Assembly (NCBI RefSeq): GCF_014204865.1
Contig: NZ_JACHMG010000001.1
Coordinates: forward strand, 4,242,501 to 4,306,500
Direction of reading: 5' to 3'
DNA length: 64,000 nucleotides
DNA from: Amycolatopsis jiangsuensis
Lineage (GTDB): Bacteria > Actinomycetota > Actinomycetes > Mycobacteriales > Pseudonocardiaceae
In this document: positions 18,265 through 27,234 of the stretch, one piece after another
How positions within the stretch are numbered: position 1 is the stretch's first letter
Layout: each line of letters starts with the position of its first letter
The notes under the pieces: model-generated
Seen by the model: the letters and a program-made list of their open reading frames with translations, nothing else
The model's database searches: none
What the model was told of the DNA's origin: nothing
Program-made: the position numbers and the translations under genes

Positions 18265-18801
18265 TTAGGTGACGGGGTCGCGCAGGATGGTGCGGAAGTG
18301 GTCTTGCGGTGTTGTGCGGTCGAAGGTGTCGAGGTGGATCTCGTGGTGGGGTCCGCGGCGGCGGAGTCCGTGGGCGTCGGCGTAGGCGCCGAGTCGTTTC
18401 ATGGTCTCGTCTTCACCGGCGAAGGGTCCGTGGTGCATGACCTGGACGACTTTGCCTTCTTTATAGGGAAAGAGGAACAGCCCGGCGTCGGTGAGTGCGG
18501 CCGCGAGTTCGGCGGGGAGCGTGATGTCGTCGGGCACGTGGACGAGCATGCGCCAGCGAAGGTGTTCCAGCGGGACGGTCCAGTAGAAGTCGGCGATGCC
18601 GACGTCGCCGTGTTCGGGCTCGAACCAGTACAGGATTTCGATGGGGCCGGAGTGGCCGAGCTGGCCGGCTGCGGCGCCGAGTTTCGCCTTGGCGGCGTAG
18701 AACTCGTCGGTTCCGGGCACCCCTTGGCCGGTGGTGGACAGGAAGGTGGCGGCGCCGATGGTCGCGGTCGCGGGTTCGTCGCCGGCGGCGGGAAGGGTCA
18801 T
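18265..18801 (-). CDS. GyrI-like domain protein
   Basis: A 178-residue protein with a GyrI-like (SOUL/AraC effector-binding type) fold. The signature is MVHHGPF-like (MHHGPFAGEDETMKRLGAY) followed by HGLRRRGPHHEIHLDTFDR and the C-terminal RTILRDPV. Family members bind small amphipathic ligands, and some hydrolyse cyclopropanoid or act as drug-binding sinks. The exact role here is unknown. It starts 17 nt after the SDR gene on the same strand and should be co-transcribed with it from the promoter near 19560-19605. Confidence 0.8.
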   Translation of the reverse strand: MTLPAAGDEPATATIGAATFLSTTGQGVPGTDEFYAAKAKLGAAAGQLGHSGPIEILYWFEPEHGDVGIADFYWTVPLEHLRWRMLVHVPDDITLPAELAAALTDAGLFLFPYKEGKVVQVMHHGPFAGEDETMKRLGAYADAHGLRRRGPHHEIHLDTFDRTTPQDHFRTILRDPVT

Positions 18802-18818
18802 GACGTGCTCCGCACGGG

Positions 18819-19547
18819 TCAGGCGACGAGGTTGCCGCCGTCGACGATGAGGTCGGTTCCGGTGATGTAGGTGCTGTGGTCGGAGGCCAGGTATAGGGCG
18901 GCCGCGGCCACCTGGTCGGTGGGGACCAGGTCGCCGAGGGGCGTGGTGTGGGTCCAGGTGCCGCCGCCGGAGAGCACCTCCTGGCGGGCTTGCGCGATGC
19001 CGGGGGTGTCGGTCGGGCCGGGCAGCAGCGCGTTGACGCGGATGCGGCGCGACGCCAGCTCCGCCGCCCAGGAGCGGACGAGGCTTCGGGAGGCCGCTTT
19101 TGTTGCCGCGTAGACGCTTTGCCCGGGTGCTCCGTTGACGCCGGCGATCGAGGACACGAGGATGATCGAGCCTCCGTCGGCCAGGCGGGGCAGTGCTTTC
19201 TGGACGGTGAAGAACTGGCCGCGGACGTTGGTGGCGAAGGTGGTGTCGAACTCGGTCTCCGTCACCTCGGCGAGGGGTGTGTGGTGGCCTCCGCCGGCGT
19301 TGGCGACGACGATATCGAGCCGCGTGACCGCCGTGAAGAGCCGATCGAGATCGGCGGTGTCGCCCACGTCGCCGACGATCCCGTGCGCGCGGAGACCGAG
19401 CTCCGACACCGCCGCGCGCAGCGCGTCGGGGCGGCGGCCGGAGACGTGGACGGTCGCACCTTCCTCGATGAAGCGCCGTGCGATGGCGAAGCCGATGCCG
19501 CTGGATCCGCCGGTCACCAGAGCCGTCCGGCCGTCGAGCTGGCCCAT
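18819..19547 (-). CDS. SDR family NAD(P)-dependent oxidoreductase
   Basis: A 242-residue classical short-chain dehydrogenase/reductase. The cofactor motif is TGGSSGIG (residues 13-20), followed by NAGGG, the catalytic Ser in ILVSSIAG, and YAATKAA with the Tyr-Lys pair. The C-terminus DLIVDGGNLVA is typical of FabG-like enzymes; the substrate is unknown. A strong ribosome-binding site (GGGAGG) precedes the ATG. Its promoter contains two copies of the 17-bp GTAAC/GTTAC operator shared with the Rrf2 gene, so it is a likely Rrf2 target. It leads an operon with the GyrI-like gene. Confidence 0.92.
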   Translation of the reverse strand: MGQLDGRTALVTGGSSGIGFAIARRFIEEGATVHVSGRRPDALRAAVSELGLRAHGIVGDVGDTADLDRLFTAVTRLDIVVANAGGGHHTPLAEVTETEFDTTFATNVRGQFFTVQKALPRLADGGSIILVSSIAGVNGAPGQSVYAATKAASRSLVRSWAAELASRRIRVNALLPGPTDTPGIAQARQEVLSGGGTWTHTTPLGDLVPTDQVAAAALYLASDHSTYITGTDLIVDGGNLVA

Positions 19548-19560
19548 GCGCCTCCCATCT

Positions 19561-19603
19561 GTAACAAAGTCTGTTCCCTTTAAAAGGTATCAGAGAGTGT
19601 TAC
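19561..19603 (-). promoter_or_regulatory. Double Rrf2-type operator in the SDR promoter
   Basis: Two 17-bp sites fit GTAACM-N5-KGTTAC: 19561-19577 (GTAACA-N5-TGTTCC) and 19587-19603 (GTATCA-N5-TGTTAC), 26 bp apart. On the minus strand the distal site lies between a CTGAAT -35-like hexamer and, one base after the site, a TTTTAA -10-like hexamer. Confidence 0.65.
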
Positions 19604-19605
19604 AT

Positions 19606-20568
19606 TCAGTCCAGGTCGACGATGGTGGTACCGGCGATCGTGGTCGCGAGCTCAGGTCCGTAGGCCGAGGCCGGGCTTTGATAGCCGGGTGTGACCTGGC
19701 CGCGGAGGACTCGGCGGGCGATCTCGACCGAGCTGAGCTGGGTGAACGTGTAGCCGGTCGGCGTGGTGACCAGCGAGCGGGCGATCTGTCCGTCGCGGCC
19801 GGTCACCTCGGCCAGGGCGAAGTAGTGGCCCGCCGCGCGTTCGTCGGCAGTCGGCCCGTCGCTGGTGTCGGTGAAGCCGCTGTCGGTGCCGAGGTAGACC
19901 TCGACATCGCCGAGACCGGTGGACTTCGGCGCCGTGATCAGGTCGCCCATCGGGGCCGGCAGGCACTCCTCCGGGCCGTTGCCGAAGTCGAACGTCCTGG
20001 GCACGGCCGCCTCCAGGCGGGTGAGTTCGCCATCGCGACGGACGAGCGTGCCCAGGTCCTCGATCCCGGCCGCGCTGGCCAGCGAACCGCGGGAGAAGCC
20101 GCCGGTCACCCGCAGGGCGATGGTGAGCTTGTGGGGCTCGGCGACGCGGCGGGTGGTGTGCAGGGCGAGACAGTCGCTGGGCACGACGTCCCACCCGGTC
20201 CCGGACATCAGCATGATCCCCGCCCGGGTGGCTCGTTCGTCCAGCGATTCGGCGAGGGTGAAGGTGGCGAATTCGGCGGTGGTGTCGAGGTAGTGGACGC
20301 CGGCATCGAGACAGGCGTCCATGAGCGGGCGGGCGGTGTCCCGGAACGGGCCGGCGACGTTGAGCAGGACTTCGATGTCCTTGATCGCCTCCACGGCGTC
20401 GGTGGTGTCGAAGGCGCGGGCTTCGACACCGAGTTCGCCGGCGAGTTCGGCGACGCGGCCGGGATCGCGGCCGGCCACGACGACGTCGAGGCCGGTCTCG
20501 ACGGCGTGCTGGGCGACGAGCCGTCCGGTGTAGCCGGTGGCGCCGTAGACGAGAAGACGTCCGTTCAC
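19606..20568 (-). CDS. Saccharopine dehydrogenase-like / trans-acting enoyl reductase family protein
   Basis: A 320-residue protein with an N-terminal Rossmann fold (LLVYGATGYTGRLVAQHA, then VVVAGRDPGRVAELA), the hallmark of the saccharopine dehydrogenase NADP-binding family. In actinomycetes this family includes trans-acting enoyl reductases. True lysine metabolism is unlikely without the other genes. The GTG at 20568 was chosen because AAAGGAAA lies about 6 nt upstream; the frame stays open further upstream without a ribosome-binding site. It ends just before the SDR promoter and is divergent from the small MazG-like gene. Confidence 0.82.
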   Translation of the reverse strand: MNGRLLVYGATGYTGRLVAQHAVETGLDVVVAGRDPGRVAELAGELGVEARAFDTTDAVEAIKDIEVLLNVAGPFRDTARPLMDACLDAGVHYLDTTAEFATFTLAESLDERATRAGIMLMSGTGWDVVPSDCLALHTTRRVAEPHKLTIALRVTGGFSRGSLASAAGIEDLGTLVRRDGELTRLEAAVPRTFDFGNGPEECLPAPMGDLITAPKSTGLGDVEVYLGTDSGFTDTSDGPTADERAAGHYFALAEVTGRDGQIARSLVTTPTGYTFTQLSSVEIARRVLRGQVTPGYQSPASAYGPELATTIAGTTIVDLD

Positions 20569-20717
20569 TGCATTTCCTTTCCCTGGCTTGGTATCGGCGA
20601 CGGTAGAGACAGACCCGGACAGGTCGGGTCCGGGTACGCTCGCTCGATGGTGTGATCCGGCGGACACCGCGGCTATCCGGACCGGCCCTATCCGGGAAGG
20701 TGGCTACGGTCGCCGTC

Positions 20718-21047
20718 ATGACTCTCACCGACGCGGAAACCCGGGCCCTGCAAGTGCGCCGGCTCTACGAACAGCTCGAAGACCGCCTGCTGGGCCGCAC
20801 CTGGACTCTTCCGGAACTGGCGCTCGGGTTCACCAACGATGCCGCCTACGTCGGGCGCCTGGTCCTCGCCGCCGAGAACACCTGGGGCATCGACGGTGAC
20901 GTCGACGCCGAGCTGCGGCACAAGCTGGCCGAGTGCTTGTGGTGGGTGTTCGTGCTCGGCGAGCGCCTCGGCGTCGACGTACCCGCGGCCTTCGAGTCCA
21001 CTATGGACAAGATCGGGTCCGGGTTGGAACGGGCGCTGTCTTCCTAG
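20718..21047 (+). CDS. Small MazG-like helical protein
   Basis: A 109-residue, mostly helical protein. The Asp/Glu-spaced segment GDVDAELRHKLAECLWWVFVLGERLGVD and the following FESTMDKI resemble the all-alpha NTP pyrophosphohydrolase (MazG-like) superfamily. Nucleotide pyrophosphatase activity is possible but not proven by the visible residues. The start ATG at 20718 gives MTLTDAETRALQ. It precedes the aldo/keto reductase by 92 nt. Confidence 0.7.
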   Translation: MTLTDAETRALQVRRLYEQLEDRLLGRTWTLPELALGFTNDAAYVGRLVLAAENTWGIDGDVDAELRHKLAECLWWVFVLGERLGVDVPAAFESTMDKIGSGLERALSS

Positions 21048-21139
21048 GAGTGCCGCACCCAGGATGACGTGTCCTTCCGGACCCCGCGGCGCCCGGGCGA
21101 AGCTGGTTCCCACAACGACAACTCCAGGGAGAACCACCG

Positions 21140-22201
21140 ATGCAGCTCAATTCCTACCGCACGCTCGGCCGTTCCGGGCTCCGGGTCAGCCCGCTGGCGC
21201 TGGGCGCGATGACGTTTGGCGACGGCAGCTGGGGCACCACCGCCGAGGATGCCTTCCCCATCCTGAACCACTACCTGGAGGCGGGCGGCAACTTCGTCGA
21301 CACCGCCAACCAGTACAACGACGGCGCGTCCGAGGAAACCCTGGGTGCCTACTTCGCCCGCTACCCGCACCTGCGCGAGCGGGTCGTGCTGTCGACGAAG
21401 TTCGGCGGCACGCTGTTCCCGGACGACCCGAACGCCGGCGGCGCGGGCCGCAAGGCGATCACCTCCCAGCTGGAGGGGTCGCTGCGCCGGCTGGGCACCG
21501 ACTACGTCGACCTGTACTGGATGCACCAGTGGGACCGCCACACCCCACTCGAGGAAACGTTGTCCACATTGGATGACCTCGTGCGGGCGGGGAAGGTCCG
21601 CGCGATCGGGCTGTCCAACACCCCGGCCTGGTGGGTCGCGCAGGCCGCGACGACCTCGGCGCTGCGCGGCTGGACGAGCATCGCCGCACTGCAGGTCGAG
21701 TACTCGCTGCTGGCCCGCACGGTCGAGGGCGAGCAGTTCGGCGCCGCCCGCGCGTTCGGGCTCGGCATCACCCCGTGGAGCCCGCTGGCCAGCGGGGTGC
21801 TCTCGGGCAAGTACTCGCGCGGGAAGACCGATCCCGCCGGGTCTGGCCGCGCGGGGTACGCGGCGCCGATGCTGACCGAACGCACCTTCACCCTGCTCGA
21901 CGAGCTGGAGCGCATCGCAGGCGAGCTCGGCGCCACGGTCGCCGCGGTCGCATTGGCCTGGGTGCGCCAGCAGCAGGAGATCACCTCGATCCTCGTCGGC
22001 GCCCGCACGCTGACCCAGCTCAAGGCCAACCTGGCCTCGGTCGAAGTCACGCTGACCGCGGGGCACCTGGCCGCGCTCGACGCGCTGAGCACGCCGTCGC
22101 TGGAGTACCCGTTCCCCTTCCTCGACGAGGTCGGCATCGGCTACCAGCAGGGCAACACGACGATCAACGGCCTGGGCTCGAAAGCGTTCGAACGGGCATG
22201 A
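21140..22201 (+). CDS. Aldo/keto reductase
   Basis: A 353-residue NADPH-dependent (beta/alpha)8-barrel reductase. It shows the family tetrad: Asp and Tyr in FVDTANQYNDG, Lys in VVLSTKFGG and His in YWMHQWD. The phosphate-binding end is SILVGARTLTQLKANL. GGGAGAACC precedes the ATG as a ribosome-binding site. The natural substrate is not evident. Its stop overlaps an in-frame ATG (ATGA at 22198) of the following HTH regulator, so the two may be coupled. Confidence 0.92.
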   Translation: MQLNSYRTLGRSGLRVSPLALGAMTFGDGSWGTTAEDAFPILNHYLEAGGNFVDTANQYNDGASEETLGAYFARYPHLRERVVLSTKFGGTLFPDDPNAGGAGRKAITSQLEGSLRRLGTDYVDLYWMHQWDRHTPLEETLSTLDDLVRAGKVRAIGLSNTPAWWVAQAATTSALRGWTSIAALQVEYSLLARTVEGEQFGAARAFGLGITPWSPLASGVLSGKYSRGKTDPAGSGRAGYAAPMLTERTFTLLDELERIAGELGATVAAVALAWVRQQQEITSILVGARTLTQLKANLASVEVTLTAGHLAALDALSTPSLEYPFPFLDEVGIGYQQGNTTINGLGSKAFERA

Positions 22202-22251
22202 CGTCGCAGGTCACGACGCGTACCACGCGGCATGGCGGTAGCCTCGGCCGT

Positions 22252-23082
22252 ATGGCCGCCGCCTCCGCCACGCCGCTGGGCGAGTTCCTCCGCGCCAGCC
22301 GCGCCCGCCTCGACCCCGCCGACGCGGGGCTGATCGGGGCGTCCGGCAGCCGGCGGGTGGCCGGGCTGCGCCGCGAGGAGGTCGCGGTGCTGGCCGGGGT
22401 CAGCGCCGACTACTACGCCCGCTTGGAACAGGGCCGCGAGCGCAACCCGTCGGCCCAGGTCCTCGCCGCGATCGGCCAGGCACTGCGGCTGAGCGCGGAC
22501 GGCAAGGAGCACCTCTACCGCCTGGCCGGGCTCAACCCGCGGCTGGGCGGCGCCGGTGACCGGGATGCCGTGCACCCGTCGCTGCGGCAGCTGCTAGAGG
22601 CCTTCCCGACCTCGGCGGCCTACGTCCTGAGCCCGAGCTTCGACATCCTGGCCACGAACACCCTCGCCGCGGCGCTGCTGGCGCCGTTCGACGGGATGCG
22701 GAACATGGTCCGCGTCCAGTTCACCCACCCGGCGGCGAAGACGGTGTTCGTCCAGTGGGAAACCGTGGTCCGCGACACGGTCTATGCGCTGCGTCTGAAC
22801 GCCGGCCGGTTTCCGGACGACCCGGAGATCCGCGGCCTGGTCGAGGACATGCTGGAGGTGTCCAGGGACTTCCGGAAGCTGTGGAACGACCAGCTGGTCG
22901 GGGCACTCGCCCGCGCGTTCAAGGTGTTCGTGCACCCCGAAGCCGGGCGGGTCGAGCTGACGTACCAGACCTTCGACGTGCACGACGCGCCCGGCCAGCA
23001 GCTGCTGGTGGGCACGGCCGAGCCGGACACCCGCAGTGCCGAGGCGATGTCCTTCCTCGCTTCCCTGCACGCCGGGCGCTGA
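22252..23082 (+). CDS. XRE-family regulator with MmyB-like ligand-binding domain
   Basis: A 276-residue regulator. An N-terminal helix-turn-helix spans about residues 5-75 (LGEFLRASRARLDPADAG, then REEVAVLAGVSADYYARLE) and is followed by the MmyB-like PAS-type C-terminal domain (SPSFDILATNTLAAALL, then RLNAGRFPDDPEI). These proteins are common in actinomycetes beside oxidoreductases they control, so the upstream aldo/keto reductase is the likely target. The ATG at 22252 gives the usual family N-terminus; an ATG at 22198 overlapping the reductase stop would add 18 residues. Confidence 0.88.
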   Translation: MAAASATPLGEFLRASRARLDPADAGLIGASGSRRVAGLRREEVAVLAGVSADYYARLEQGRERNPSAQVLAAIGQALRLSADGKEHLYRLAGLNPRLGGAGDRDAVHPSLRQLLEAFPTSAAYVLSPSFDILATNTLAAALLAPFDGMRNMVRVQFTHPAAKTVFVQWETVVRDTVYALRLNAGRFPDDPEIRGLVEDMLEVSRDFRKLWNDQLVGALARAFKVFVHPEAGRVELTYQTFDVHDAPGQQLLVGTAEPDTRSAEAMSFLASLHAGR

Positions 23083-23120
23083 CCCTCCCGGCGATTTCTC
23101 ACCCCGGACGGAGCTTTGTC

Positions 23121-23885
23121 ATGCCCTTCGCCGACGACCTGGTCGGCCCGGGCGTCGTCGCCGCGCTCGTGGCCGCGGTGCACCGAGCCGCACCTCACGC
23201 ACCGTTGCGCGCCCTGCTCGACACCACCGCGGCCCTGCCCCCGCTCGCGCTGCGCGAGCGGGGGCGGCTGGTCCGCGACGCGCTGCTGGCCGACCTGCCC
23301 GGCTCCTACCCCTCGTTCGCCGCGACCATGCGGGCCGCGCGCGAACTGTCGCCCTCGTTCACCGGCTGGCTGGTCTGGCCGGTCACCAGCGCCGTCGCGG
23401 CCAAAGCCGTCCAGGACGGTTCGGCCGGCGCCTTCGACGACGCGCTCGCGCTGCTGGCCGAGTTCACCTCGCTGCTGACCTCGGAGTTCGCGCTGCGCGG
23501 GCTGCTGCGCCACGACCTGGACCGAGGCCTCGCCGTCGTCGGGACGTGGGCAGGGCACGACAGTCAGGACGTGCGCCGCCTGGCCGCCGAGGGGACGCGC
23601 CCGCTGCTGCCGTGGGCCGAGCGGGTCCCGCGGCTGCTGGCCGAGCCGTACCGCACCCGGCCGATCCTCGACGCTCTGCACGACGACGGCAGCGAGTACG
23701 TGCGGCGCTCCGTTGCCGCGCACCTGAGTGACGTGGCCCGCCGTGACCCGGACCTGGCGGTGGCGACCGCCGCGGCGTGGCTCGACCGGCCCACCGCGGA
23801 GGTCGCCAGGATCGCGGCGCACGGCTTGCGCGGCCTCGTCCGGCAGGGCCATCCGGGCGCGGTCGCCCTGCTCAGCGATTCGTAA
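23121..23885 (+). CDS. DNA alkylation repair (AlkD-like HEAT repeat) protein
   Basis: A 254-residue all-helical protein with HEAT-like repeats such as DSQDVRRLAAEGTRPLLPW and SEYVRRSVAAHLSDVARRDP. This matches the AlkC/AlkD alkylpurine-glycosylase-like family, which removes N3- and N7-alkyl purines without base flipping. A pairing of charged residues at the lesion site could not be verified by eye. The TAA stop lies inside the operator of the following Rrf2 gene, so the two are closely spaced but probably separately controlled. Confidence 0.8.
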   Translation: MPFADDLVGPGVVAALVAAVHRAAPHAPLRALLDTTAALPPLALRERGRLVRDALLADLPGSYPSFAATMRAARELSPSFTGWLVWPVTSAVAAKAVQDGSAGAFDDALALLAEFTSLLTSEFALRGLLRHDLDRGLAVVGTWAGHDSQDVRRLAAEGTRPLLPWAERVPRLLAEPYRTRPILDALHDDGSEYVRRSVAAHLSDVARRDPDLAVATAAAWLDRPTAEVARIAAHGLRGLVRQGHPGAVALLSDS

Positions 23886-23905
23886 CCAGGAGGGTTACCT
23901 ATACT
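23882..23905 (+). promoter_or_regulatory. Rrf2 gene promoter with 17-bp operator and -10 box
   Basis: GTAACC-AGGAG-GGTTAC (23882-23898) is a perfect 6-bp inverted repeat. One base later TATACT (23900-23905) forms a good -10 box. The operator therefore occupies the spacer, which fits autorepression by the Rrf2 protein encoded 25 nt downstream. Confidence 0.75.
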
Positions 23906-23930
23906 GGGGTCGGCGAGCTACAGTCGAAGG

Positions 23931-24407
23931 GTGAGCGCGAATTCCCGGATGACGATGGCCGTGCACATCCTGACGTGGATGGCGTTCGACCGGCGCGGCA
24001 GCGACAAGGAGATCGCCACCTCACAGCGGATCGCCAGCAGCGTCAACACCAACCCCGTGGTGATCCGGCGCTGCCTGACCGAGCTCAAGGACGCCGGTCT
24101 GGTCGAAGCGCAGCGCGGCCGCGGCGGCGGCTGGATCCTGACCCGCGACGCCGCGGAGATCACGCTGCTCGACGTGTACCGAGCGCTCGGCGAAGAGCCC
24201 ATCTTCGGCATGTACACCACACCACCGGACGCCGAGTGCTACGTCGGCCACGGCATCGAAACCACCCTCACCGGCATCTACGCCGAAGCCACCCGGGCGA
24301 TGAGCGACGTGCTGGCCGCCCGGACCATCCGGGACGTGCTGCGCGAAAGCCTCACCGACTTCCCCGAACTCTGGGAGTCGCAAGGCTTCGCGCCCGCACC
24401 TCTGTGA
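23931..24407 (+). CDS. Rrf2 family transcriptional regulator
   Basis: A 158-residue Rrf2-type winged-helix regulator starting at GTG. Residues 10-70 form the DNA-binding domain, with the recognition part VNTNPVVIRRCLTELK and the wing QRGRGGGWIL. Only two cysteines are visible (about 48 and 103), so the three-cysteine Fe-S ligand set of IscR/NsrR is absent. It looks more like the YwnA/single-Cys redox or electrophile sensors of the family. Its own promoter carries a 17-bp inverted repeat that recurs in two nearby oxidoreductase promoters, which suggests a local regulon. It converges with the hydrolase gene. Confidence 0.9.
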   Translation: MSANSRMTMAVHILTWMAFDRRGSDKEIATSQRIASSVNTNPVVIRRCLTELKDAGLVEAQRGRGGGWILTRDAAEITLLDVYRALGEEPIFGMYTTPPDAECYVGHGIETTLTGIYAEATRAMSDVLAARTIRDVLRESLTDFPELWESQGFAPAPL

Positions 24408-24413
24408 CGCCGC

Positions 24414-25325
24414 TCAGCCCGGGTAGCCGTAGAAGCGCTTGATCTCGGCCACCACCTGCTCGCCGGCCTCATGCTGCATCCAGTGCCCGCACCGCATCGG
24501 AGTGCCGCCGGCCGCGGGTGCGGCGCCGCGAAGCGCTTCGAGGAACGTGTCGAACAACGGCGCTTGCGCGAGCAGGTGCACCGGGATGGTGAGCGGGACA
24601 CCCATCCGCTCGCGGTTGTCGACTTCGTCCTCGGGCCACGCCTGGTAGTAGCGGGATCCGTGATGCAGGACACCGCGGCGGGAATAGGCGCGGACGAACT
24701 CGTCGACGGCGTGCGCCGGGACGGGCTCGGATGTTGCCGGTGAGTTCGCACGGTAGAAGTACTCGAGGTAGGTGCGCTCGCGGCCGGCGACGAGCTGTTC
24801 GAACAGCGGTTCCTGGCTGTGGAAGGCGAAGTGGAACGACAGCGGCTTGATCTCCGCGTAGCTCAGGCTGCCGCCGGCGACGGGGAAGTCCATCAAGAGC
24901 AGCCCGCTGAACTGGTCCCGCCATCCGGTGACGAGCGCGAACGCGATCCCGCCGCCGAAGTCGTGCGCGACCAGCTGCACGCCGCTGGGGTAACCCAGCC
25001 GCACGAGCAGCAGGTGGACGTAGCGAGCGAGGAAAGCCTTGTCGTGGCGCGGGATGTCGCCGGTGGAGTCGCCCAGGCCGGGCAGGTCGATGGCGATCAC
25101 CGTGTGCCCGGGCAGCAGCTCGGTCATGAGCGGTCGCCAGCTGTACCAGGTTTCGGGGAAGCCGTGCAGCAGCACGATGGGCTGTGGGCCCGTGCCGCCG
25201 ATGACGTAGTGCATCTGCACGCCGTCGATCGTGGTGAAGCGGTGCTCGAAATGCGCGGCGAACTCCGCGTCGTCGCGGGTCGCGGCGTCGTGGTCCTGGC
25301 TGAGCGGGGCCTCGGAGGCGATCAC
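24414..25325 (-). CDS. Alpha/beta hydrolase, epoxide hydrolase-like
   Basis: A 303-residue alpha/beta-hydrolase. The oxyanion motif HGFPETWYSW and the nucleophile elbow VAHDFGGG place an Asp, not a Ser, at the nucleophile. This is the epoxide hydrolase/haloalkane dehalogenase pattern, and CGHWMQHE near the C-terminus provides the His. The substrate is unknown. It is the last gene of a three-gene operon (quinone reductase, LLM oxidoreductase, hydrolase) and its ATG overlaps the LLM stop by 4 bases (25322-25325). Confidence 0.9.
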   Translation of the reverse strand: MIASEAPLSQDHDAATRDDAEFAAHFEHRFTTIDGVQMHYVIGGTGPQPIVLLHGFPETWYSWRPLMTELLPGHTVIAIDLPGLGDSTGDIPRHDKAFLARYVHLLLVRLGYPSGVQLVAHDFGGGIAFALVTGWRDQFSGLLLMDFPVAGGSLSYAEIKPLSFHFAFHSQEPLFEQLVAGRERTYLEYFYRANSPATSEPVPAHAVDEFVRAYSRRGVLHHGSRYYQAWPEDEVDNRERMGVPLTIPVHLLAQAPLFDTFLEALRGAAPAAGGTPMRCGHWMQHEAGEQVVAEIKRFYGYPG

Positions 25326-26221
25326 TGATGTCCTTCCAGACCGAGTTCGGTGGCGAGTCCGGTCAGGACGTCATCAGGCGGTACGGGGATCACGATGCGG
25401 TGCGCGCCCAGATCCGCGCAGCGTCGCGCGTCCTTGACGAAGCTCTCGAGGCCGGCCGCGTCCGCGACGACGCCGGGGAACGGAACGGTGACCTCGATGC
25501 CGTCGGGATCGCGCCCGGCGCGCTCGCTCTCGGCGCGCATCGTCGTCAACAGGGCTTCGAGTTGTCCGGGGTCTTGCACGGTCGGGAAGTAGCCGTCGCC
25601 GAGCTGGGCGGCGCGACGGGCGGAGCGTGGGCCGCTGCCGCCGACCACGATGGGCACCGACTGCTCGACCGGGTGCGGCAGGCTGATGGCGTCGGACAGG
25701 CGCGTGTAGGTCGTCTCGATCGTGGCGCGAGTCTCGGTCCACAGTGCGCGCATCGTGCGGACATAGTCGTCGTGCCGGCGGCCGCGATCGCGGAAGGGCA
25801 CGCCGACGGCGTCGAATTCCTCCTCGAGCCAGCCGACGCCGGTGCCGGCGATCGCGCGGCCTTCACTGAGCACGTCGAGGGAGGCCAGCTGCTTGGCGAG
25901 CACGACGGGGTTGCGCTGCGGAAGTACGAGCACGCCGGTCGCGAGCCGGATCCGGGAGGTCACGGCGGCCGCGAAGGTCAGCCACGCAAGGGGGTCGAGC
26001 AGATCGAACTCCTCCGCCCCGCCCATCATCTTCCCGGACTCGTCGTACGGGTAAGGGCTCTGGTATCCGGACGGAATGACGACGTGGTCGACCGCCCACA
26101 GCGAGTCGTACCCGAGGTCTTCGGCTCGTCGCGCGAGCCGGCGGGCGGCCGCGGGGGCCGCGCCGGGGCCGGCGTTGACGCCGTGGAGGCCGAACTTCAC
26201 AGCGGGAAAGATCTGTGTCAC
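25322..26221 (-). CDS. LLM class F420-dependent oxidoreductase
   Basis: A 299-residue luciferase-like monooxygenase-fold enzyme. It shows LGYDSLWAVDHVVIP near the N-terminus, VTSRIRLATGVLVLPQRNPVVLAKQLASLD and GTGVGWLEEEFDAVG, which are characteristic of the F420-using actinobacterial subgroup. Cofactor choice is inferred from family resemblance. It starts at GTG 11 nt after the quinone reductase stop with AAGGA upstream, and overlaps the hydrolase by 4 bases. Confidence 0.9.
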   Translation of the reverse strand: MTQIFPAVKFGLHGVNAGPGAAPAAARRLARRAEDLGYDSLWAVDHVVIPSGYQSPYPYDESGKMMGGAEEFDLLDPLAWLTFAAAVTSRIRLATGVLVLPQRNPVVLAKQLASLDVLSEGRAIAGTGVGWLEEEFDAVGVPFRDRGRRHDDYVRTMRALWTETRATIETTYTRLSDAISLPHPVEQSVPIVVGGSGPRSARRAAQLGDGYFPTVQDPGQLEALLTTMRAESERAGRDPDGIEVTVPFPGVVADAAGLESFVKDARRCADLGAHRIVIPVPPDDVLTGLATELGLEGHQ

Positions 26222-26232
26222 AGGAGAATCCT

Positions 26233-27219
26233 TCAGTTGCCGAGCTTGATGAGGACCTTGCCGACCTGGTGGCCGGAGTCGAGGTAGCGGTGCGCGTCGG
26301 TCACCTGGTCCAGGCCCTCGAAGACGCGGTCGATGCGGGGCCGGAACGCACCTGCGGCCAGGCCGCGGGCGAGGTGCTCGCGGATGCGGGACAGTGCGGC
26401 GGGATCGGTGCTGTAGGCGAACCCGTTGTGTCCCAGTATTTTCACCGGCCAGCGCGTGGGCAGCGCCGCGGGCTCGGCGCCATACCAGCCGTAGGCGACG
26501 ACCGTGCCGTTGTCGGCGGCCGCGGCGGCGGTGTCCGGGAACCGCGGGCCCCCGACGGAGTCGAACACGACCTCGGCGCCGCGGCCGCCGGTGACCTTCC
26601 GGACCTCGGCTTCGAGATCCTCGTCCGAGGTCACCACGACGTGTGCAGCTCCGGCCGCGAGCAACCGGTCACGTTTGCCCGCCGAGCGGGTGACGGCGAT
26701 CGCCACCGCGCCCGCCTGGTTCGCGACGTCGAGTGCGGCCAGTCCGACGCCGCCGGTGGCGGCGGTGACTACCACGTGGTCGCCGGCCCGGAGACCGCCG
26801 GTCTCGACCAGACCACCGAAGGCGGTGAAGTACGCCATCCACACCGCCGCCGTGGTCTCGGCGCTGACTCCGTCGAAGGCCGGAACGACCTCGGCGGCGG
26901 GAACGATAGCGAGCTCGCCGTACACACCGTGGCGGCTTTGCTGCGCGATCGGCCCTGCCACCACCCGGTCCCCGGGCGCGAAGCCGGTCACGCCTGCGCC
27001 GATCGCGTCCACGACGCCCACCGCCTCGATACCCAGCCGGGACCACGGAAGGGTCGGCCGCACCGGGTAGAGCCCCGCGCGGAACAGCGCGTCCGGACGG
27101 TTGATTCCGAGGTATTCGACCCGGAGGCGGACCTCACCCGGGCCGGGCTCGGCGGGGTCGGTCTCGGTGACGTGCAGGACTTCCGGGCCGCCCGGCTGGT
27201 CGAACGTGATGACACGCAT
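26233..27219 (-). CDS. Zinc-independent MDR quinone oxidoreductase-like protein
   Basis: A 328-residue medium-chain dehydrogenase/reductase of the quinone oxidoreductase type. The catalytic-domain start reads VEYLGINRPDALFRAGLYP, and the NADPH-binding motif VTAATGGVGLAALDVANQAG has the AxxGGVG pattern. No catalytic zinc Cys/His set is visible. It probably reduces quinones or reactive enones. It heads the operon with the LLM enzyme and hydrolase, and its promoter carries two Rrf2-type operators. Confidence 0.9.
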   Translation of the reverse strand: MRVITFDQPGGPEVLHVTETDPAEPGPGEVRLRVEYLGINRPDALFRAGLYPVRPTLPWSRLGIEAVGVVDAIGAGVTGFAPGDRVVAGPIAQQSRHGVYGELAIVPAAEVVPAFDGVSAETTAAVWMAYFTAFGGLVETGGLRAGDHVVVTAATGGVGLAALDVANQAGAVAIAVTRSAGKRDRLLAAGAAHVVVTSDEDLEAEVRKVTGGRGAEVVFDSVGGPRFPDTAAAAADNGTVVAYGWYGAEPAALPTRWPVKILGHNGFAYSTDPAALSRIREHLARGLAAGAFRPRIDRVFEGLDQVTDAHRYLDSGHQVGKVLIKLGN

Positions 27220-27234
27220 CCGACTCCCCTGATG